Source: Gammaproteobacteria bacterium (lineage in GTDB: Bacteria > Pseudomonadota > Gammaproteobacteria > SZUA-229). From it: a stretch of 37,141 nt of DNA. The DNA is taken from positions 1 through 37,141 of the forward strand of contig WFOC01000059.1 in assembly GCA_015488295.1 (NCBI GenBank). The letters are read 5' to 3'. Positions 7,907 through 15,456 of this stretch are shown one piece after another. A model generated the notes under the pieces. It was not told the DNA's origin. It worked only from the letters and a program-made list of their open reading frames with translations, and did not search any database. Position 1 is the stretch's first letter. Each line of letters begins with the position of its first letter. A program made the translations under genes and the position numbers.

Positions 7907-8479
7907 ATGAGCAAACAATTCATTCTAGATTCTTCAGAACTGTCGCAATGGCACAAGCTGGTACGCGAAGCCGAGCAGGATTATGGCTGCCATCTGGACG
8001 AAGCCATGCAGAGTTACCTGGTGTTCACACTGATGCGTTTTGCCAAAAATTCGCAGCTCAATGCACACGCGCTGGCGCTCGATTATCTCAACGCTCATCA
8101 CCTTTCCGGCAGCCTGCGCAGCGAACAACTGCGCGACATCGGCGACCAGTGTTTGCTGGTATCCGGCCTGTATCCGCAGTCGGCCGAAAAACGACAGGTC
8201 GGCGTGACTTATTATGTCGACATGGGGCGCTCTGCCTACCACAACATCAGCACGGTGACGCAAAAAGGCATTGCCGAGCTTTACCAGCAACTGTCTGAAA
8301 GTTTTGTTTTGTTGATGGATTTATTGCAAACCATCCGCCAGTACAGCTCGCCCGCACTGCAGCCGATTGCGGCGATGGATCTGTGGCAGAAGACAGGAAG
8401 CCAGGCAGCGTTTAAGCAGATTTCAACCAATGGCCAGCCGGTACATGGCAGCCTGCTTACAAAGATAAAAAAACACTAG
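7907..8479 (+). CDS. conserved-looking protein of unknown function, 190 aa
   Basis: I do not recognise a named family. The ATG at 7907 follows a good RBS (GAGGG at about 7892). The protein is soluble, without signal peptide or membrane segment, and looks mostly alpha-helical, with many Leu and Gln residues and the segments EAMQSYLVFTLMRFAKNSQL and GDQCLLVSGLYPQSAEKRQ. The gene stands alone, divergent from glyQ, and is followed within 10 bases by a 162-bp palindromic element. Clean codon use and the RBS make it a real gene; the function is open. Confidence 0.75.
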   Translation: MSKQFILDSSELSQWHKLVREAEQDYGCHLDEAMQSYLVFTLMRFAKNSQLNAHALALDYLNAHHLSGSLRSEQLRDIGDQCLLVSGLYPQSAEKRQVGVTYYVDMGRSAYHNISTVTQKGIAELYQQLSESFVLLMDLLQTIRQYSSPALQPIAAMDLWQKTGSQAAFKQISTNGQPVHGSLLTKIKKH

Positions 8480-8487
8480 AGACTTTC

Positions 8488-8649
8488 TAGTCTGCAAAGC
8501 ACGCAAAAAAGACCCCATGTCATCCTGAGCAAAGCCGAAGGATCTTAACAGCCTGAACGTTTTGGTAGCAGCAAGATCCTTCGGCTTTGCTCAGGATGAC
8601 AATTGAGCCCCATTATTTACTTTACGTCTTTTGCGTGCTTCGCAGACTA
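8488..8649. repeat. 162-bp palindromic MITE-like element
   Basis: The ends are near-perfect terminal repeats: TAGTCTGCAAAGCACGCAAA from 8488 pairs with the segment ending GCGTGCTTCGCAGACTA at 8649, with one substitution and a 2-base difference in an A-run. Inside is a perfect 28-bp inverted repeat (8519-8546 with 8573-8600) around a 26-base centre; its arm includes CATCCTGAGCAAAGCCGAAG. No coding capacity. It lies between the 3' ends of two convergent genes, where it could act as a bidirectional terminator as well as a mobile repeat. Confidence 0.75.
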
Positions 8650-8661
8650 ATGCTTCCCGCT

Positions 8662-10053
8662 TTAAACCCTTTCCAGCTCCACCAGATCCTGCTTCACATC
8701 CAGCTTCGATAGCACACTGTAAAGCGCCGCCTGCAGGGCTTCTTCAATCACCGGGTGGTAGAACGGCATCTTCAGCATATCAAACACGGTCATGCCATTC
8801 TGAATCGACCAGGCAATCAGGTGCGCCAGATTTTCGCCTTTTACACAACACATCGAAGCCCCCAGCAACAGACCGTCTGACTTCTGCACATATAATCTGA
8901 GCAATCCACGGTTTTTGCCCATGATCAGCGCGCGACCGACCGGGGCGAAAGCGATCTCACCGATGGCGATTTCGTCTTCATTCAGCTCGGATAACTGCGC
9001 ACCAACGGTAGCAATATTCGGATCACAGAAAGTGATGCCCAGCGCGACCTTGCGTTTAAATTTTTCAATATTGGCGTGCACCGCATTGTAGCCTGCAACA
9101 CGACCTTCGTGCCCGGCTTCGTGTAACAGCGGACGATCAGCATTAACATCACCGGCGATAAATATCGGCAGACCTTCGACCTGCATGGTCAGCGGATCAA
9201 ACAGCGGAATACCGTTTTCATCAAGTTTGATATCTGTCGCTTCAAGGTTCAGGTTATCCAGATTCGGCCGGCGGCCCAGGCTGGCCAGTACTTTATCGAC
9301 CACCATGCTGTTTTCACCAGCGCTCACTTCAATGCCTCCATCAACTTTTTCCAGCACCGCGGCATCACCCAGCCACAGCGGCATTTCCCTGCCGATGCTC
9401 GCCATGACAACATCATTAACTTTGGCATCCTCCAGTTTTGCAACCACACTCAGCTGGTCAACCGCCGCTACTTTCACACCAAGACGGTGCAGCGCCTGAC
9501 CGATTTCCAGGCCTATCGAACCCAAACCGATCACAGCCATTGATGCAGGCAGATCTTCCAGCTCAAAAAACTCGTCAGTGGTGATGACATCATCCGCAAA
9601 ATCCTGCCAGTCCGCAGGCACGATGGGGGTTGAGCCGGTAGCGATGATGATACTTTTCGCCCTGATCTGCTCACCGTTTACTTCCACCGTGTCGTTGCTG
9701 ATGAATTTTGCGTAGCCGTCGATCAGGTGTTCCTCATCCATGTCATCAGTAGCGCCCAGCGTTCTATCAACAAAAACATCGCGCAGATCCTGTACGTGTT
9801 CCATGCTGGCGGGCACGTCAACCGTCAGCTCTTCTGCGCCGTCGATACCTTCGCGCTCGAAAATGCTCTTGCGATGAAAATCTTCCGCCACCTGAATCAG
9901 CACTTTTGACGGCATGCAGCCAACACGGGCACAGGTGGTGCCCAGCTCACCGCCGTTGATCAGCACGTAGTTATCCGTTTCACGCTTCACCTGCGACAAG
10001 GCGAATAAACCGGCGCTGCCCGCACCCAAAATTGCAACATCTACTTCACGCAT
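8662..10053 (-). CDS. lipoamide-dehydrogenase-like flavoprotein disulfide reductase
   Basis: A 463-residue class I pyridine nucleotide-disulfide oxidoreductase. The FAD-binding GAGSAG (10-15) and the redox pair C41/C46 in TTCARVGCMPSK sit at the N-terminus. A second Rossmann motif GLGSIGLEIG binds NAD(P)H, FIAGDVNADRPLLHEA is the second FAD motif, and the C-terminal catalytic HPVIEE has H433 and E438. The ATG at 10053 is chosen because the fold starts right there; an upstream start at 10122 would add 23 unneeded residues. No pyruvate or 2-oxoglutarate dehydrogenase genes are nearby, so it is an orphan, and its electron acceptor is unknown. A role in the adjacent oxidative-stress region is possible. 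Confidence 0.85.
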   Translation of the reverse strand: MREVDVAILGAGSAGLFALSQVKRETDNYVLINGGELGTTCARVGCMPSKVLIQVAEDFHRKSIFEREGIDGAEELTVDVPASMEHVQDLRDVFVDRTLGATDDMDEEHLIDGYAKFISNDTVEVNGEQIRAKSIIIATGSTPIVPADWQDFADDVITTDEFFELEDLPASMAVIGLGSIGLEIGQALHRLGVKVAAVDQLSVVAKLEDAKVNDVVMASIGREMPLWLGDAAVLEKVDGGIEVSAGENSMVVDKVLASLGRRPNLDNLNLEATDIKLDENGIPLFDPLTMQVEGLPIFIAGDVNADRPLLHEAGHEGRVAGYNAVHANIEKFKRKVALGITFCDPNIATVGAQLSELNEDEIAIGEIAFAPVGRALIMGKNRGLLRLYVQKSDGLLLGASMCCVKGENLAHLIAWSIQNGMTVFDMLKMPFYHPVIEEALQAALYSVLSKLDVKQDLVELERV

Positions 10054-10245
10054 GATCAAAACCCTCAACAAATATTCATAAAAATCAGATAGACCCGAAT
10101 GATAAGTTATTGTCGATGGCAATACACCCTAAAATAAGTGATAGATGATTTTTTATAACACGCGCCACCGCCTTGATTTCTGCAAAACAGGCCGCAGTAA
10201 AATCAGGGGATAAGCTGAACCTTTGCTATTAAAATGACGAATCAC

Positions 10246-10281
10246 TTGACATGACAACTTTGTCAATCTAGAATCAATCTA
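10246..10281 (+). promoter_or_regulatory. rubrerythrin promoter with AATCTA operator over the -10
   Basis: A consensus TTGACA (10246-10251) and TAGAAT (10269-10274) are exactly 17 bases apart, a strong sigma70 promoter. Two AATCTA copies (10265-10270 and 10276-10281), one helical turn (11 bp) apart, cover the -10. The same hexamer forms both arms of the palindrome at the Fur-family gene (14415-14434). A repressor bound here would block polymerase. Promoter seen directly; regulator assignment is inference. Confidence 0.7.
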
Positions 10282-10344
10282 ACATTGAACTGGTGTAGAC
10301 TCTGCACAGCTTTTTAGACTAACCCCCTACCTGGAGACATTGAG

Positions 10345-10761
10345 ATGGGCTTAAAAGACAGTAAAACAGAACAGAACCTGAAGGACGCTTTCGCCGGCGA
10401 ATCTCAGGCCAACCGCCGCTACCTGTACTTCGCAGCAAAAGCTGACGTTGAAGGTTATAACGATATTTCTGCCGTATTCCGCTCGACCGCTGAAGGCGAA
10501 ACCGGCCACGCACACGGTCACCTGGAATACCTGGAAGAAACCGGTGATCCGGCAACAGGCATGCCAATCGGCAACACCGTTGACAACCTGAAAGCATCCA
10601 TTGCTGGCGAAACGCACGAGTACACTGATATGTACCCTGGCATGGCAAAAACTGCACGCGACGAAGGCTTTGACGAAATCGCTGACTGGTTTGAAACACT
10701 GGCGAAAGCGGAGCGTTCACACGCCAACCGTTTCCAGAAAGCTCTGGATAACATGGACTAA
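10345..10761 (+). CDS. rubrerythrin without rubredoxin domain
   Basis: Rubrerythrins are cytoplasmic di-iron proteins that reduce hydrogen peroxide. The 138 residues form only the ferritin-like four-helix domain. Iron ligands expected for the family are visible: E19 in [11 protein letters not shown]52 and H55 in GETGH, E89 and E92 in AGETHEY, and E123 and H126 in AERSH. The C-terminal rubredoxin domain of classical rubrerythrin is absent, so an outside electron donor is needed; the Fe-S protein 215 bp downstream or the flavoprotein on the other side are candidates by position. It has its own strong promoter and an intrinsic terminator directly after the stop. Confidence 0.92.
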   Translation: MGLKDSKTEQNLKDAFAGESQANRRYLYFAAKADVEGYNDISAVFRSTAEGETGHAHGHLEYLEETGDPATGMPIGNTVDNLKASIAGETHEYTDMYPGMAKTARDEGFDEIADWFETLAKAERSHANRFQKALDNMD

Positions 10762-10781
10762 ACGGTTTCCGTCTTTTCCAT

Positions 10782-10823
10782 AAAAAGGCCGGCTCCTGAA
10801 TATATTTCAGGCTGGCCTTTTTT
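10782..10823 (+). terminator. intrinsic terminator after rubrerythrin gene
   Basis: AAAAAGGCCGG (10782-10792) and the segment ending TGGCCTTTTTT (to 10823) form the base of a hairpin, continued by CCTGAA and TTCAGG around a TATA loop, followed by the T-run. It is 20 bp past the stop and should end or attenuate transcription before the next gene. Confidence 0.85.
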
Positions 10824-10975
10824 ATGTCCATGGATGGATGGTATGTCGCAAGGAGCCAGGGATGGCGGTGCGACGATACACATGGATGAACGGACAGCTG
10901 TTTGCTTCAGCAGGCACGCAGCGATCAAAACACTCTTAGTAATAATTTATTAACACATAAAATAAAGAGAAGCAC

Positions 10976-12304
10976 ATGGCCAGAGAAGGTAGCTTAGAAG
11001 CCCCAACCAGACACCCACTAGGACAGGACAGCCCGGAATTCTGGGACGAAGAAAACCTGTTCGTCGAACTCGAACGCGTATTCGACATCTGCCACGGCTG
11101 CCGCCGCTGCGTCAGCCTGTGCGGCTCTTTTCCCACGCTGTTTGACCTGGTCGATGAGTCCGACACCTTTGAAGTCGACGGGGTCGACAAAAAAGATTAC
11201 TGGAAAGTAGTCGATGACTGCTTCCTGTGCGACCTGTGTTATCTCACCAAATGCCCTTATGTGCCGCCGCATGAATGGAACGTGGATTTCCCGCACCTGA
11301 TGCTGCGCGCCAAGGCCGTCAAATTCAAAAAAGGCGAAACTAAAACCCGTGACAGGTTGATCACCTCAACCGATGCGCTGGGCAAATTTGCGTCCATCCC
11401 GGTGATTACGCAAACCGTGAACGCGGTCAACAGCAACCCGCTCACCCGCAAACTGCTGGACAAAACACTGGGTATTCACGCCGATGCGCTGCTGCCAAAA
11501 TACGATTCGAACACGCTGGTAAAACGCGACAAGAAGCGCCACCCTGCCGAGCACACGGTCGAAGCCACCGACACTACCACCGGCAAGGTCGCGCTGTTCG
11601 CCACCTGCTACGGCAACTACAACGAACCACAGATCGGTGAAGACCTGATCAAGGTGCTGGAGCACAACGGCCTGCAGGTACAGCTGGTGCAAAACACGCA
11701 GTGCTGCGGCATGCCAAAACTGGAGCTGGGCGACCTCGATGCGGTCACCCGCGCCAAAGATGCCAACATCAAAATCCTGGCGCAGCTGGTCGATGATGGC
11801 TGGGATATCATCACGCCGGTGCCTTCGTGTACCCTGATGTTCAAGCAGGAGCTACCGCTGATGTTCCCGGACGATAGCGATGTCATCAAGGTGCAGCAGG
11901 CCATGTTCGATCCGTTCGAATACCTGATGCTGCGCCACAAGGCCGGCAAGCTGAACACCGATTTCAAGCAGCCGCTGGGGAAAATTTCCTACCACGTGGC
12001 CTGCCACCAGCGCGTACAGCGCATCGGCATGAAAACCCGCGATGTGCTGCAACTGATTCCCGATACCGAAGTATTGCCCATCGAACGCTGCTCGGGGCAC
12101 GATGGCACGTACACTTTCAAAAGTGAACACCACGACACCGCGATGAAAATCTGCAAGCCGGTGGTCAACAAGGTAAAACAACAGGAAGCTGACGCTTACA
12201 CCAGCGACTGCGCCATGGCCGGCCACCACATCGAAGCCGGGCTGGCCGATGGTTCCAAACCGGCGCACCCGGTTTCACTGTTACGCAAAGCCTACAACAT
12301 CTAA
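10976..12304 (+). CDS. GlpC/heterodisulfide-reductase-like Fe-S oxidoreductase
   Basis: A 442-residue soluble protein that probably passes electrons through iron-sulfur clusters. Two 4Fe-4S motifs lie at the N-terminus: C39, C42, C45, C49 and C82, C85, C88, C93. Two cysteine-rich CCG-type regions follow: C211, then C243-C244 in QCCGMP; and C285, C343 in ACHQRV, C372 in CSGHDG. This is the layout of GlpC and HdrB-like proteins, but no glpA/B or hdr partner is present. The gene lies after rubrerythrin and before DUF3501, a triplet I know from other proteobacteria, which suggests a redox partner for peroxide detoxification. RBS AAGAGAAG precedes the ATG. Confidence 0.85.
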   Translation: MAREGSLEAPTRHPLGQDSPEFWDEENLFVELERVFDICHGCRRCVSLCGSFPTLFDLVDESDTFEVDGVDKKDYWKVVDDCFLCDLCYLTKCPYVPPHEWNVDFPHLMLRAKAVKFKKGETKTRDRLITSTDALGKFASIPVITQTVNAVNSNPLTRKLLDKTLGIHADALLPKYDSNTLVKRDKKRHPAEHTVEATDTTTGKVALFATCYGNYNEPQIGEDLIKVLEHNGLQVQLVQNTQCCGMPKLELGDLDAVTRAKDANIKILAQLVDDGWDIITPVPSCTLMFKQELPLMFPDDSDVIKVQQAMFDPFEYLMLRHKAGKLNTDFKQPLGKISYHVACHQRVQRIGMKTRDVLQLIPDTEVLPIERCSGHDGTYTFKSEHHDTAMKICKPVVNKVKQQEADAYTSDCAMAGHHIEAGLADGSKPAHPVSLLRKAYNI

Positions 12305-12328
12305 CTTTACTGACGCGACAAAAGACTT

Positions 12329-12913
12329 ATGAAAAAACTCACACGTGAAGACCTGTACAGCCTGGAAGATTACGCCGCCATGCGCGATGAATACCGCAAA
12401 AAAATCATGGCACACAAGGAAAACCGCCGCCTGGAACTGGGTGAAAATTTATTGCTGTCTTTCGAAGACCGCGAGATCATGCAGTATCAGGTACAGGAAA
12501 TGCTGAAAGCTGAAAAAATCTTTGAGGCCGAAGGCATCGAAGAAGAACTGGCCGCCTACAACCCGCTGATTCCCGATGGCACAAACTGGAAAGCCACCAT
12601 GCTGATCCAGTATCCCGATGTTGAAGAACGGCAGAAGCAGCTGGCAAAACTCATCGGCATCGAAAATAAAATCTGGATGCAGGTCGAAGGCTTCGACAAG
12701 ATTTACGCCATCGCCGATGAGGATCTGGAACGCGACACCGCCGAAAAAACTTCAGCGGTACATTTCATGCGTTACGAACTTGATAGCGATATGATCGAAG
12801 CGGTAAAAAATGGCGCAGCCATCTCTGCCGGTGTCGATCATGAAAACTATCAGGCCAGTCTCAGCCCAATTCCAGAAAATATTCGCGATTCACTGGCTTC
12901 CGATCTAGCTTAG
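12329..12913 (+). CDS. DUF3501 family protein
   Basis: A 194-residue cytoplasmic protein, starting MKKLTREDLYSLEDYAAMRD and containing RRLELGENLLLSFEDRE, both typical of DUF3501. It is rich in charged residues and has no cysteines, signal peptide or membrane helix. Biochemical function is not established. It starts 24 bp after the Fe-S protein stop and must be in the same operon. The constant link with rubrerythrin and a CCG-type Fe-S protein points to iron or peroxide stress. Confidence 0.87.
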   Translation: MKKLTREDLYSLEDYAAMRDEYRKKIMAHKENRRLELGENLLLSFEDREIMQYQVQEMLKAEKIFEAEGIEEELAAYNPLIPDGTNWKATMLIQYPDVEERQKQLAKLIGIENKIWMQVEGFDKIYAIADEDLERDTAEKTSAVHFMRYELDSDMIEAVKNGAAISAGVDHENYQASLSPIPENIRDSLASDLA

Positions 12914-12945
12914 GCCCGGCTGACCGATAACCAGGCAACAACGGT

Positions 12946-13848
12946 TCAACTTCTCGCCAGAATATATTCAATCTCGGTGGCCTGCCGCTGCACGCAGCGC
13001 TCACCCTCGGCGATGGCTTCGTCTGCGCGGTACAGCTCAAGCAAACCGATATCGGCCAGTTTGGGTGAAAAGACGATATCCGGCGGATCGCCCGCCATCC
13101 GGCTTTTGGTTATCCTGTCCTGCGTTATATTGATGGAAGCCGCGATGGCGTTCAGCATACCCGGTGGCGGGTCGTCGTCTTTTGCTTCGAAAAAGGGCAG
13201 CTTGGTATATTCTTTTACCAGCTCGCTTAGCTTGCTACTGACACCCGGCTTCATATTTTTTCCCGGCTTCTCAAAATGCTTGCCAACAATATCACCGTTT
13301 AAATTCACCGCGATGACGATATCTGCACCCAGTGCACGGCAGGTTGAAACCGGCACCGGATTAACCAGCCCACCATCAACCAGCCAGCTATTGTCATGCC
13401 GGATCGCAGGAAAAAGCCCCGGCAGCGCCATCGATGCCCATACCGCCCGGGCCAACGACCCCTGGTTCAACCAGACTTCCCGCCCTGTTTCCAGATCGGT
13501 TGCCACCGCCGCATACGTTTTCTCAAGCCCTTCGATGTTTTCCTCATCACCGGTAACATTTTCATTCAGGTAATCATGGAACCGCTCGGTGTCTACAAAA
13601 CCGGTGGTTGACGGGTTAATATTGAGAAATCGCGCCACATCCAGCTTTGTTAAAGAGCGCGCCCAGGCTTCCAGTTTTTCGATATTCCCCGTGGCATACG
13701 CCGCACCGACCATCGCACCAACCGAGGTGCCACAAACAATATCAGGACGGATGCCAAGCTTTGACAGCTCATTGATAATACCGATGTGTGACCAGCCTCG
13801 CGATGAGCCACTACCCAGAGCCAGACCTATTTTCAATTGTGTTTTCAT
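12946..13848 (-). CDS. patatin-like phospholipase family protein
   Basis: A 300-residue protein of the RssA/patatin group of serine hydrolases that use a Ser-Asp dyad. The oxyanion-hole region is GSGSSRGWSHIG (12-23), the nucleophile S42 is in GTSVG, and D158 lies in VDGGLVNPVPV. No signal peptide is visible, so it is likely cytoplasmic or peripherally bound to the membrane. The natural lipid substrate is unknown. It converges on the DUF3501 gene with 32 bp between stops and has no clear operon partner. Confidence 0.88.
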   Translation of the reverse strand: MKTQLKIGLALGSGSSRGWSHIGIINELSKLGIRPDIVCGTSVGAMVGAAYATGNIEKLEAWARSLTKLDVARFLNINPSTTGFVDTERFHDYLNENVTGDEENIEGLEKTYAAVATDLETGREVWLNQGSLARAVWASMALPGLFPAIRHDNSWLVDGGLVNPVPVSTCRALGADIVIAVNLNGDIVGKHFEKPGKNMKPGVSSKLSELVKEYTKLPFFEAKDDDPPPGMLNAIAASINITQDRITKSRMAGDPPDIVFSPKLADIGLLELYRADEAIAEGERCVQRQATEIEYILARS

Positions 13849-13911
13849 CGCTTGATGTTAATCGCTTTTTATTAAATCACAAGAGCCATCAACCCTAACC
13901 GGCTCTTAAAT

Positions 13912-13948
13912 AAAAAAAAGACCCGCTCATACGATGCATGAGCAGGCC
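13912..13948 (-). terminator. intrinsic terminator of the Fur-family gene
   Basis: Read on the minus strand, GGCCTGCTCAT pairs with ATGAGCGGGTC (arms 13938-13948 and 13920-13930) with one mismatch or bulge, followed by eight Ts (13912-13919). It lies 36 bp after the regulator's stop codon, before the patatin-like gene start at 13848. Confidence 0.75.
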
Positions 13949-13983
13949 TTTGCTGAACAACACTACCAAAAAAAACAGCTGTT

Positions 13984-14412
13984 CTATTTTGATGTCACTT
14001 TATAAACGATATCGGTATCAACAATTTTCAGCCCATCAGGAAGCTCAGGCTCGGCAATCATCTGAAATTCTGCATCATACACATCCGTTAATTCGCCAGT
14101 ATCAACATTATATAAATGCTGGTGCACATCAGGATTCGAATCGTAAAAAACACGCTCTCGATCAATCAGTATTTCACGCACAACACCTTTGCTGGAAAAT
14201 AAACCCATGGTGTTATAAACCGTGGCTCGTGAAACGCGATTACCTTCACGGGTGACACCATCAAGAATTTTTTCTGCTGACAGATGCTGAGGGCGCTGAA
14301 ATAAAAATTCAGCAATCTCGACTCGCTGGCGCGTTGGTGAAATTTTAAAATGCTGTAGCATGGAAACAACTTCGCTACGCTCAAGTGGGAATGTGATATT
14401 TAATGTGTTCAT
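13984..14412 (-). CDS. Fur-family transcriptional regulator, cysteine-free (Irr/PerR-like)
   Basis: A 142-residue DNA-binding metalloregulator. The winged helix includes ISPTRQRVEIAEFLF and VSRATVYNTMGLF, the Fur recognition helix. The metal site region reads VHQHLYNVDTGELTDV, with histidines kept, but the protein has no cysteine at all, so the structural CxxC zinc site of Fur and PerR is missing. This resembles Irr and related cysteine-free members. A 7-6-7 palindrome directly before the start points to autoregulation, and its AATCTA half-site recurs at the rubrerythrin promoter. No RBS precedes the ATG. A second ATG at 14361 is possible and would still keep the whole HTH. Confidence 0.85.
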   Translation of the reverse strand: MNTLNITFPLERSEVVSMLQHFKISPTRQRVEIAEFLFQRPQHLSAEKILDGVTREGNRVSRATVYNTMGLFSSKGVVREILIDRERVFYDSNPDVHQHLYNVDTGELTDVYDAEFQMIAEPELPDGLKIVDTDIVYKVTSK

Positions 14413-14414
14413 GC

Positions 14415-14434
14415 ATAGATTATAACCAATCTAT
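14415..14434 (-). promoter_or_regulatory. palindromic operator and TATAAT box at the Fur-family gene
   Basis: ATAGATT (14415-14421) and AATCTAT (14428-14434) form a perfect 7-bp inverted repeat with a 6-base spacer, two bases upstream of the ATG codon (14410-14412). On the minus strand TATAAT (14419-14424) lies inside it, placing the transcription start at about the A of ATG. The -35 (TTTCTT, 14441-14446) is poor. The site would bind the gene's own product and repress it. Confidence 0.65.
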
Positions 14435-14514
14435 TAAAAAAAGAAATAGCAAGCCTGCAATTTTGTCATAGCTTTTTCATGCCCACCAAAAACCGGCTAA
14501 AAACCCGCAATCCC

Positions 14515-14536
14515 TTATGTGCTCTATGTCACATAA
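14515..14536. promoter_or_regulatory. CRP/Vfr-like palindromic site
   Basis: TTATGTG (14515-14521) and CACATAA (14530-14536) form a perfect inverted repeat with an 8-base spacer. The TGTG-N8-CACA core is the cAMP receptor protein pattern. It lies about 100 bp upstream of the Fur-family gene and about 220 bp upstream of the Lon-domain gene. Pattern seen directly; binding is inferred. Confidence 0.45.
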
Positions 14537-14758
14537 CTTTAAACATTGTTACAAAACCACCCTTTTATTAGATAAAGTCTTAAATATACGCACCTGCAAG
14601 ACGGATTTCTTTACACTTTTTGTCGGCTTTCTTTCCATCTTCCACACATAAAACATGGCCATAAAAAGCAACTAGCCGCCATAAAAACACTCAAAACCAC
14701 CACTTTTAGCCGGACAATATCTATTAGAAGCAAACGCACTATAAGGCATAATACGCAA

Positions 14759-15340
14759 ATGAAACTCGCTTTATTTCCTCTCAACACAGTCCTTTTTCCC
14801 GGCAGCACCCTGCCACTGCAAATCTTTGAGCAACGTTACCTGAGCCTGATCAAGGACTGCATGAAGCAGCAAAACGGCTTTGTCACCGTGCTGATCAGTG
14901 AAGGCAAGGAAGTCGGCGGCACACCGCAAATCTATCACACCGGCTGTTATGTCGAGATTATTGACTGGGAGTCACTGGATGGCGGGCTTCTGGGCATCAA
15001 CGTGCAAGCAAGATACCGCGTCCGGCTATCGCACAGTTCGGTGCGTGATGACGGCCTGCTCCTTGCTGAAACCACACCGCTAAAATCAGCACTGGATGAC
15101 AACCCGGCTCTGCCGGAAGTCTTCAAACCACTGGCCGACACCCTGAAAGAATTATTGGCTCACCCTTTTGCTGAGCGATATAAAGAAACCGTCAATTTCA
15201 ACAGCAGCACAGATGTCTGTTACCGACTCAGCGAACTTCTGCCCATCAGCAACAAACAAAAACAACTGTTACTGGAAAGCGAAACCAGCGAGCAAATGCT
15301 GGATCAGCTTGCGCTGTATATCAACGCCTTACAAGCATAA
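14759..15340 (+). CDS. Lon protease N-terminal (substrate-binding) domain protein
   Basis: A 193-residue stand-alone LON N-terminal domain. It begins MKLALFPLNTVLFPGSTLPL and continues LQIFEQRYLSLIKDC, the hallmark of the domain (PLFPLxxVLFPGxxLPLxIFExRY). The beta-rich part runs to about residue 110 and a helical bundle follows. There is no AAA+ ATPase or protease domain, so it cannot degrade proteins itself. Such proteins are common in proteobacteria, and their role is not settled. No signal peptide. The gene stands alone and starts at the first ATG of the frame. Confidence 0.88.
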   Translation: MKLALFPLNTVLFPGSTLPLQIFEQRYLSLIKDCMKQQNGFVTVLISEGKEVGGTPQIYHTGCYVEIIDWESLDGGLLGINVQARYRVRLSHSSVRDDGLLLAETTPLKSALDDNPALPEVFKPLADTLKELLAHPFAERYKETVNFNSSTDVCYRLSELLPISNKQKQLLLESETSEQMLDQLALYINALQA

Positions 15341-15353
15341 ATATTTAAAAACC

Positions 15354-15405
15354 ATTCACCACAAAAAGATTACCTTGCTAATGTTGGCAGCACCTCTGTG
15401 GTGAA
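15354..15405. repeat. short inverted repeat between Lon-domain gene and djlA
   Basis: TTCACCACA (15355-15363) is the exact reverse complement of TGTGGTGAA (15397-15405), separated by 33 bases. It could form a weak hairpin between the two genes. There is no T-run, so a terminator role is uncertain; nothing else is seen in this gap. Confidence 0.35.
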
Positions 15406-15456
15406 GCACATTTAAATGCTAAAATCGCGCTCTAACTTTTAATCGAGGAAAAACTG

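Larger units (their letters stand above)
14413..14758. other. 346-bp divergent intergenic region
   Basis: This gap separates the Fur-family gene (minus) from the Lon-domain gene (plus). It holds the autoregulatory palindrome (14415-14434) and a CRP-like palindrome (14515-14536). The rest is AT-rich without an ORF, repeat or RNA hairpin that I can support. A promoter for the plus-strand gene should lie here, but I see no convincing hexamer pair; ATAATA near 14748 is too close to the start to judge. Confidence 0.5.

Noticed and set aside
8488-8649. Palindromes at 8.5, 33.3 and 34.8 kb as a CRISPR array or RNA gene
   Set aside because: Each is a single inverted repeat without regularly spaced direct repeats or spacers, and no cas gene is present.
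10319-10831. Long minus-strand frame (170 codons) over the rubrerythrin gene
   Set aside because: It is a shadow of a clearly recognised gene, with low-complexity arginine and cysteine-rich composition and no RBS.
11852-12268. Minus-strand frame of 138 codons inside the Fe-S protein gene
   Set aside because: Opposite-strand shadow of a well-supported gene in GC-rich sequence; no family resemblance.
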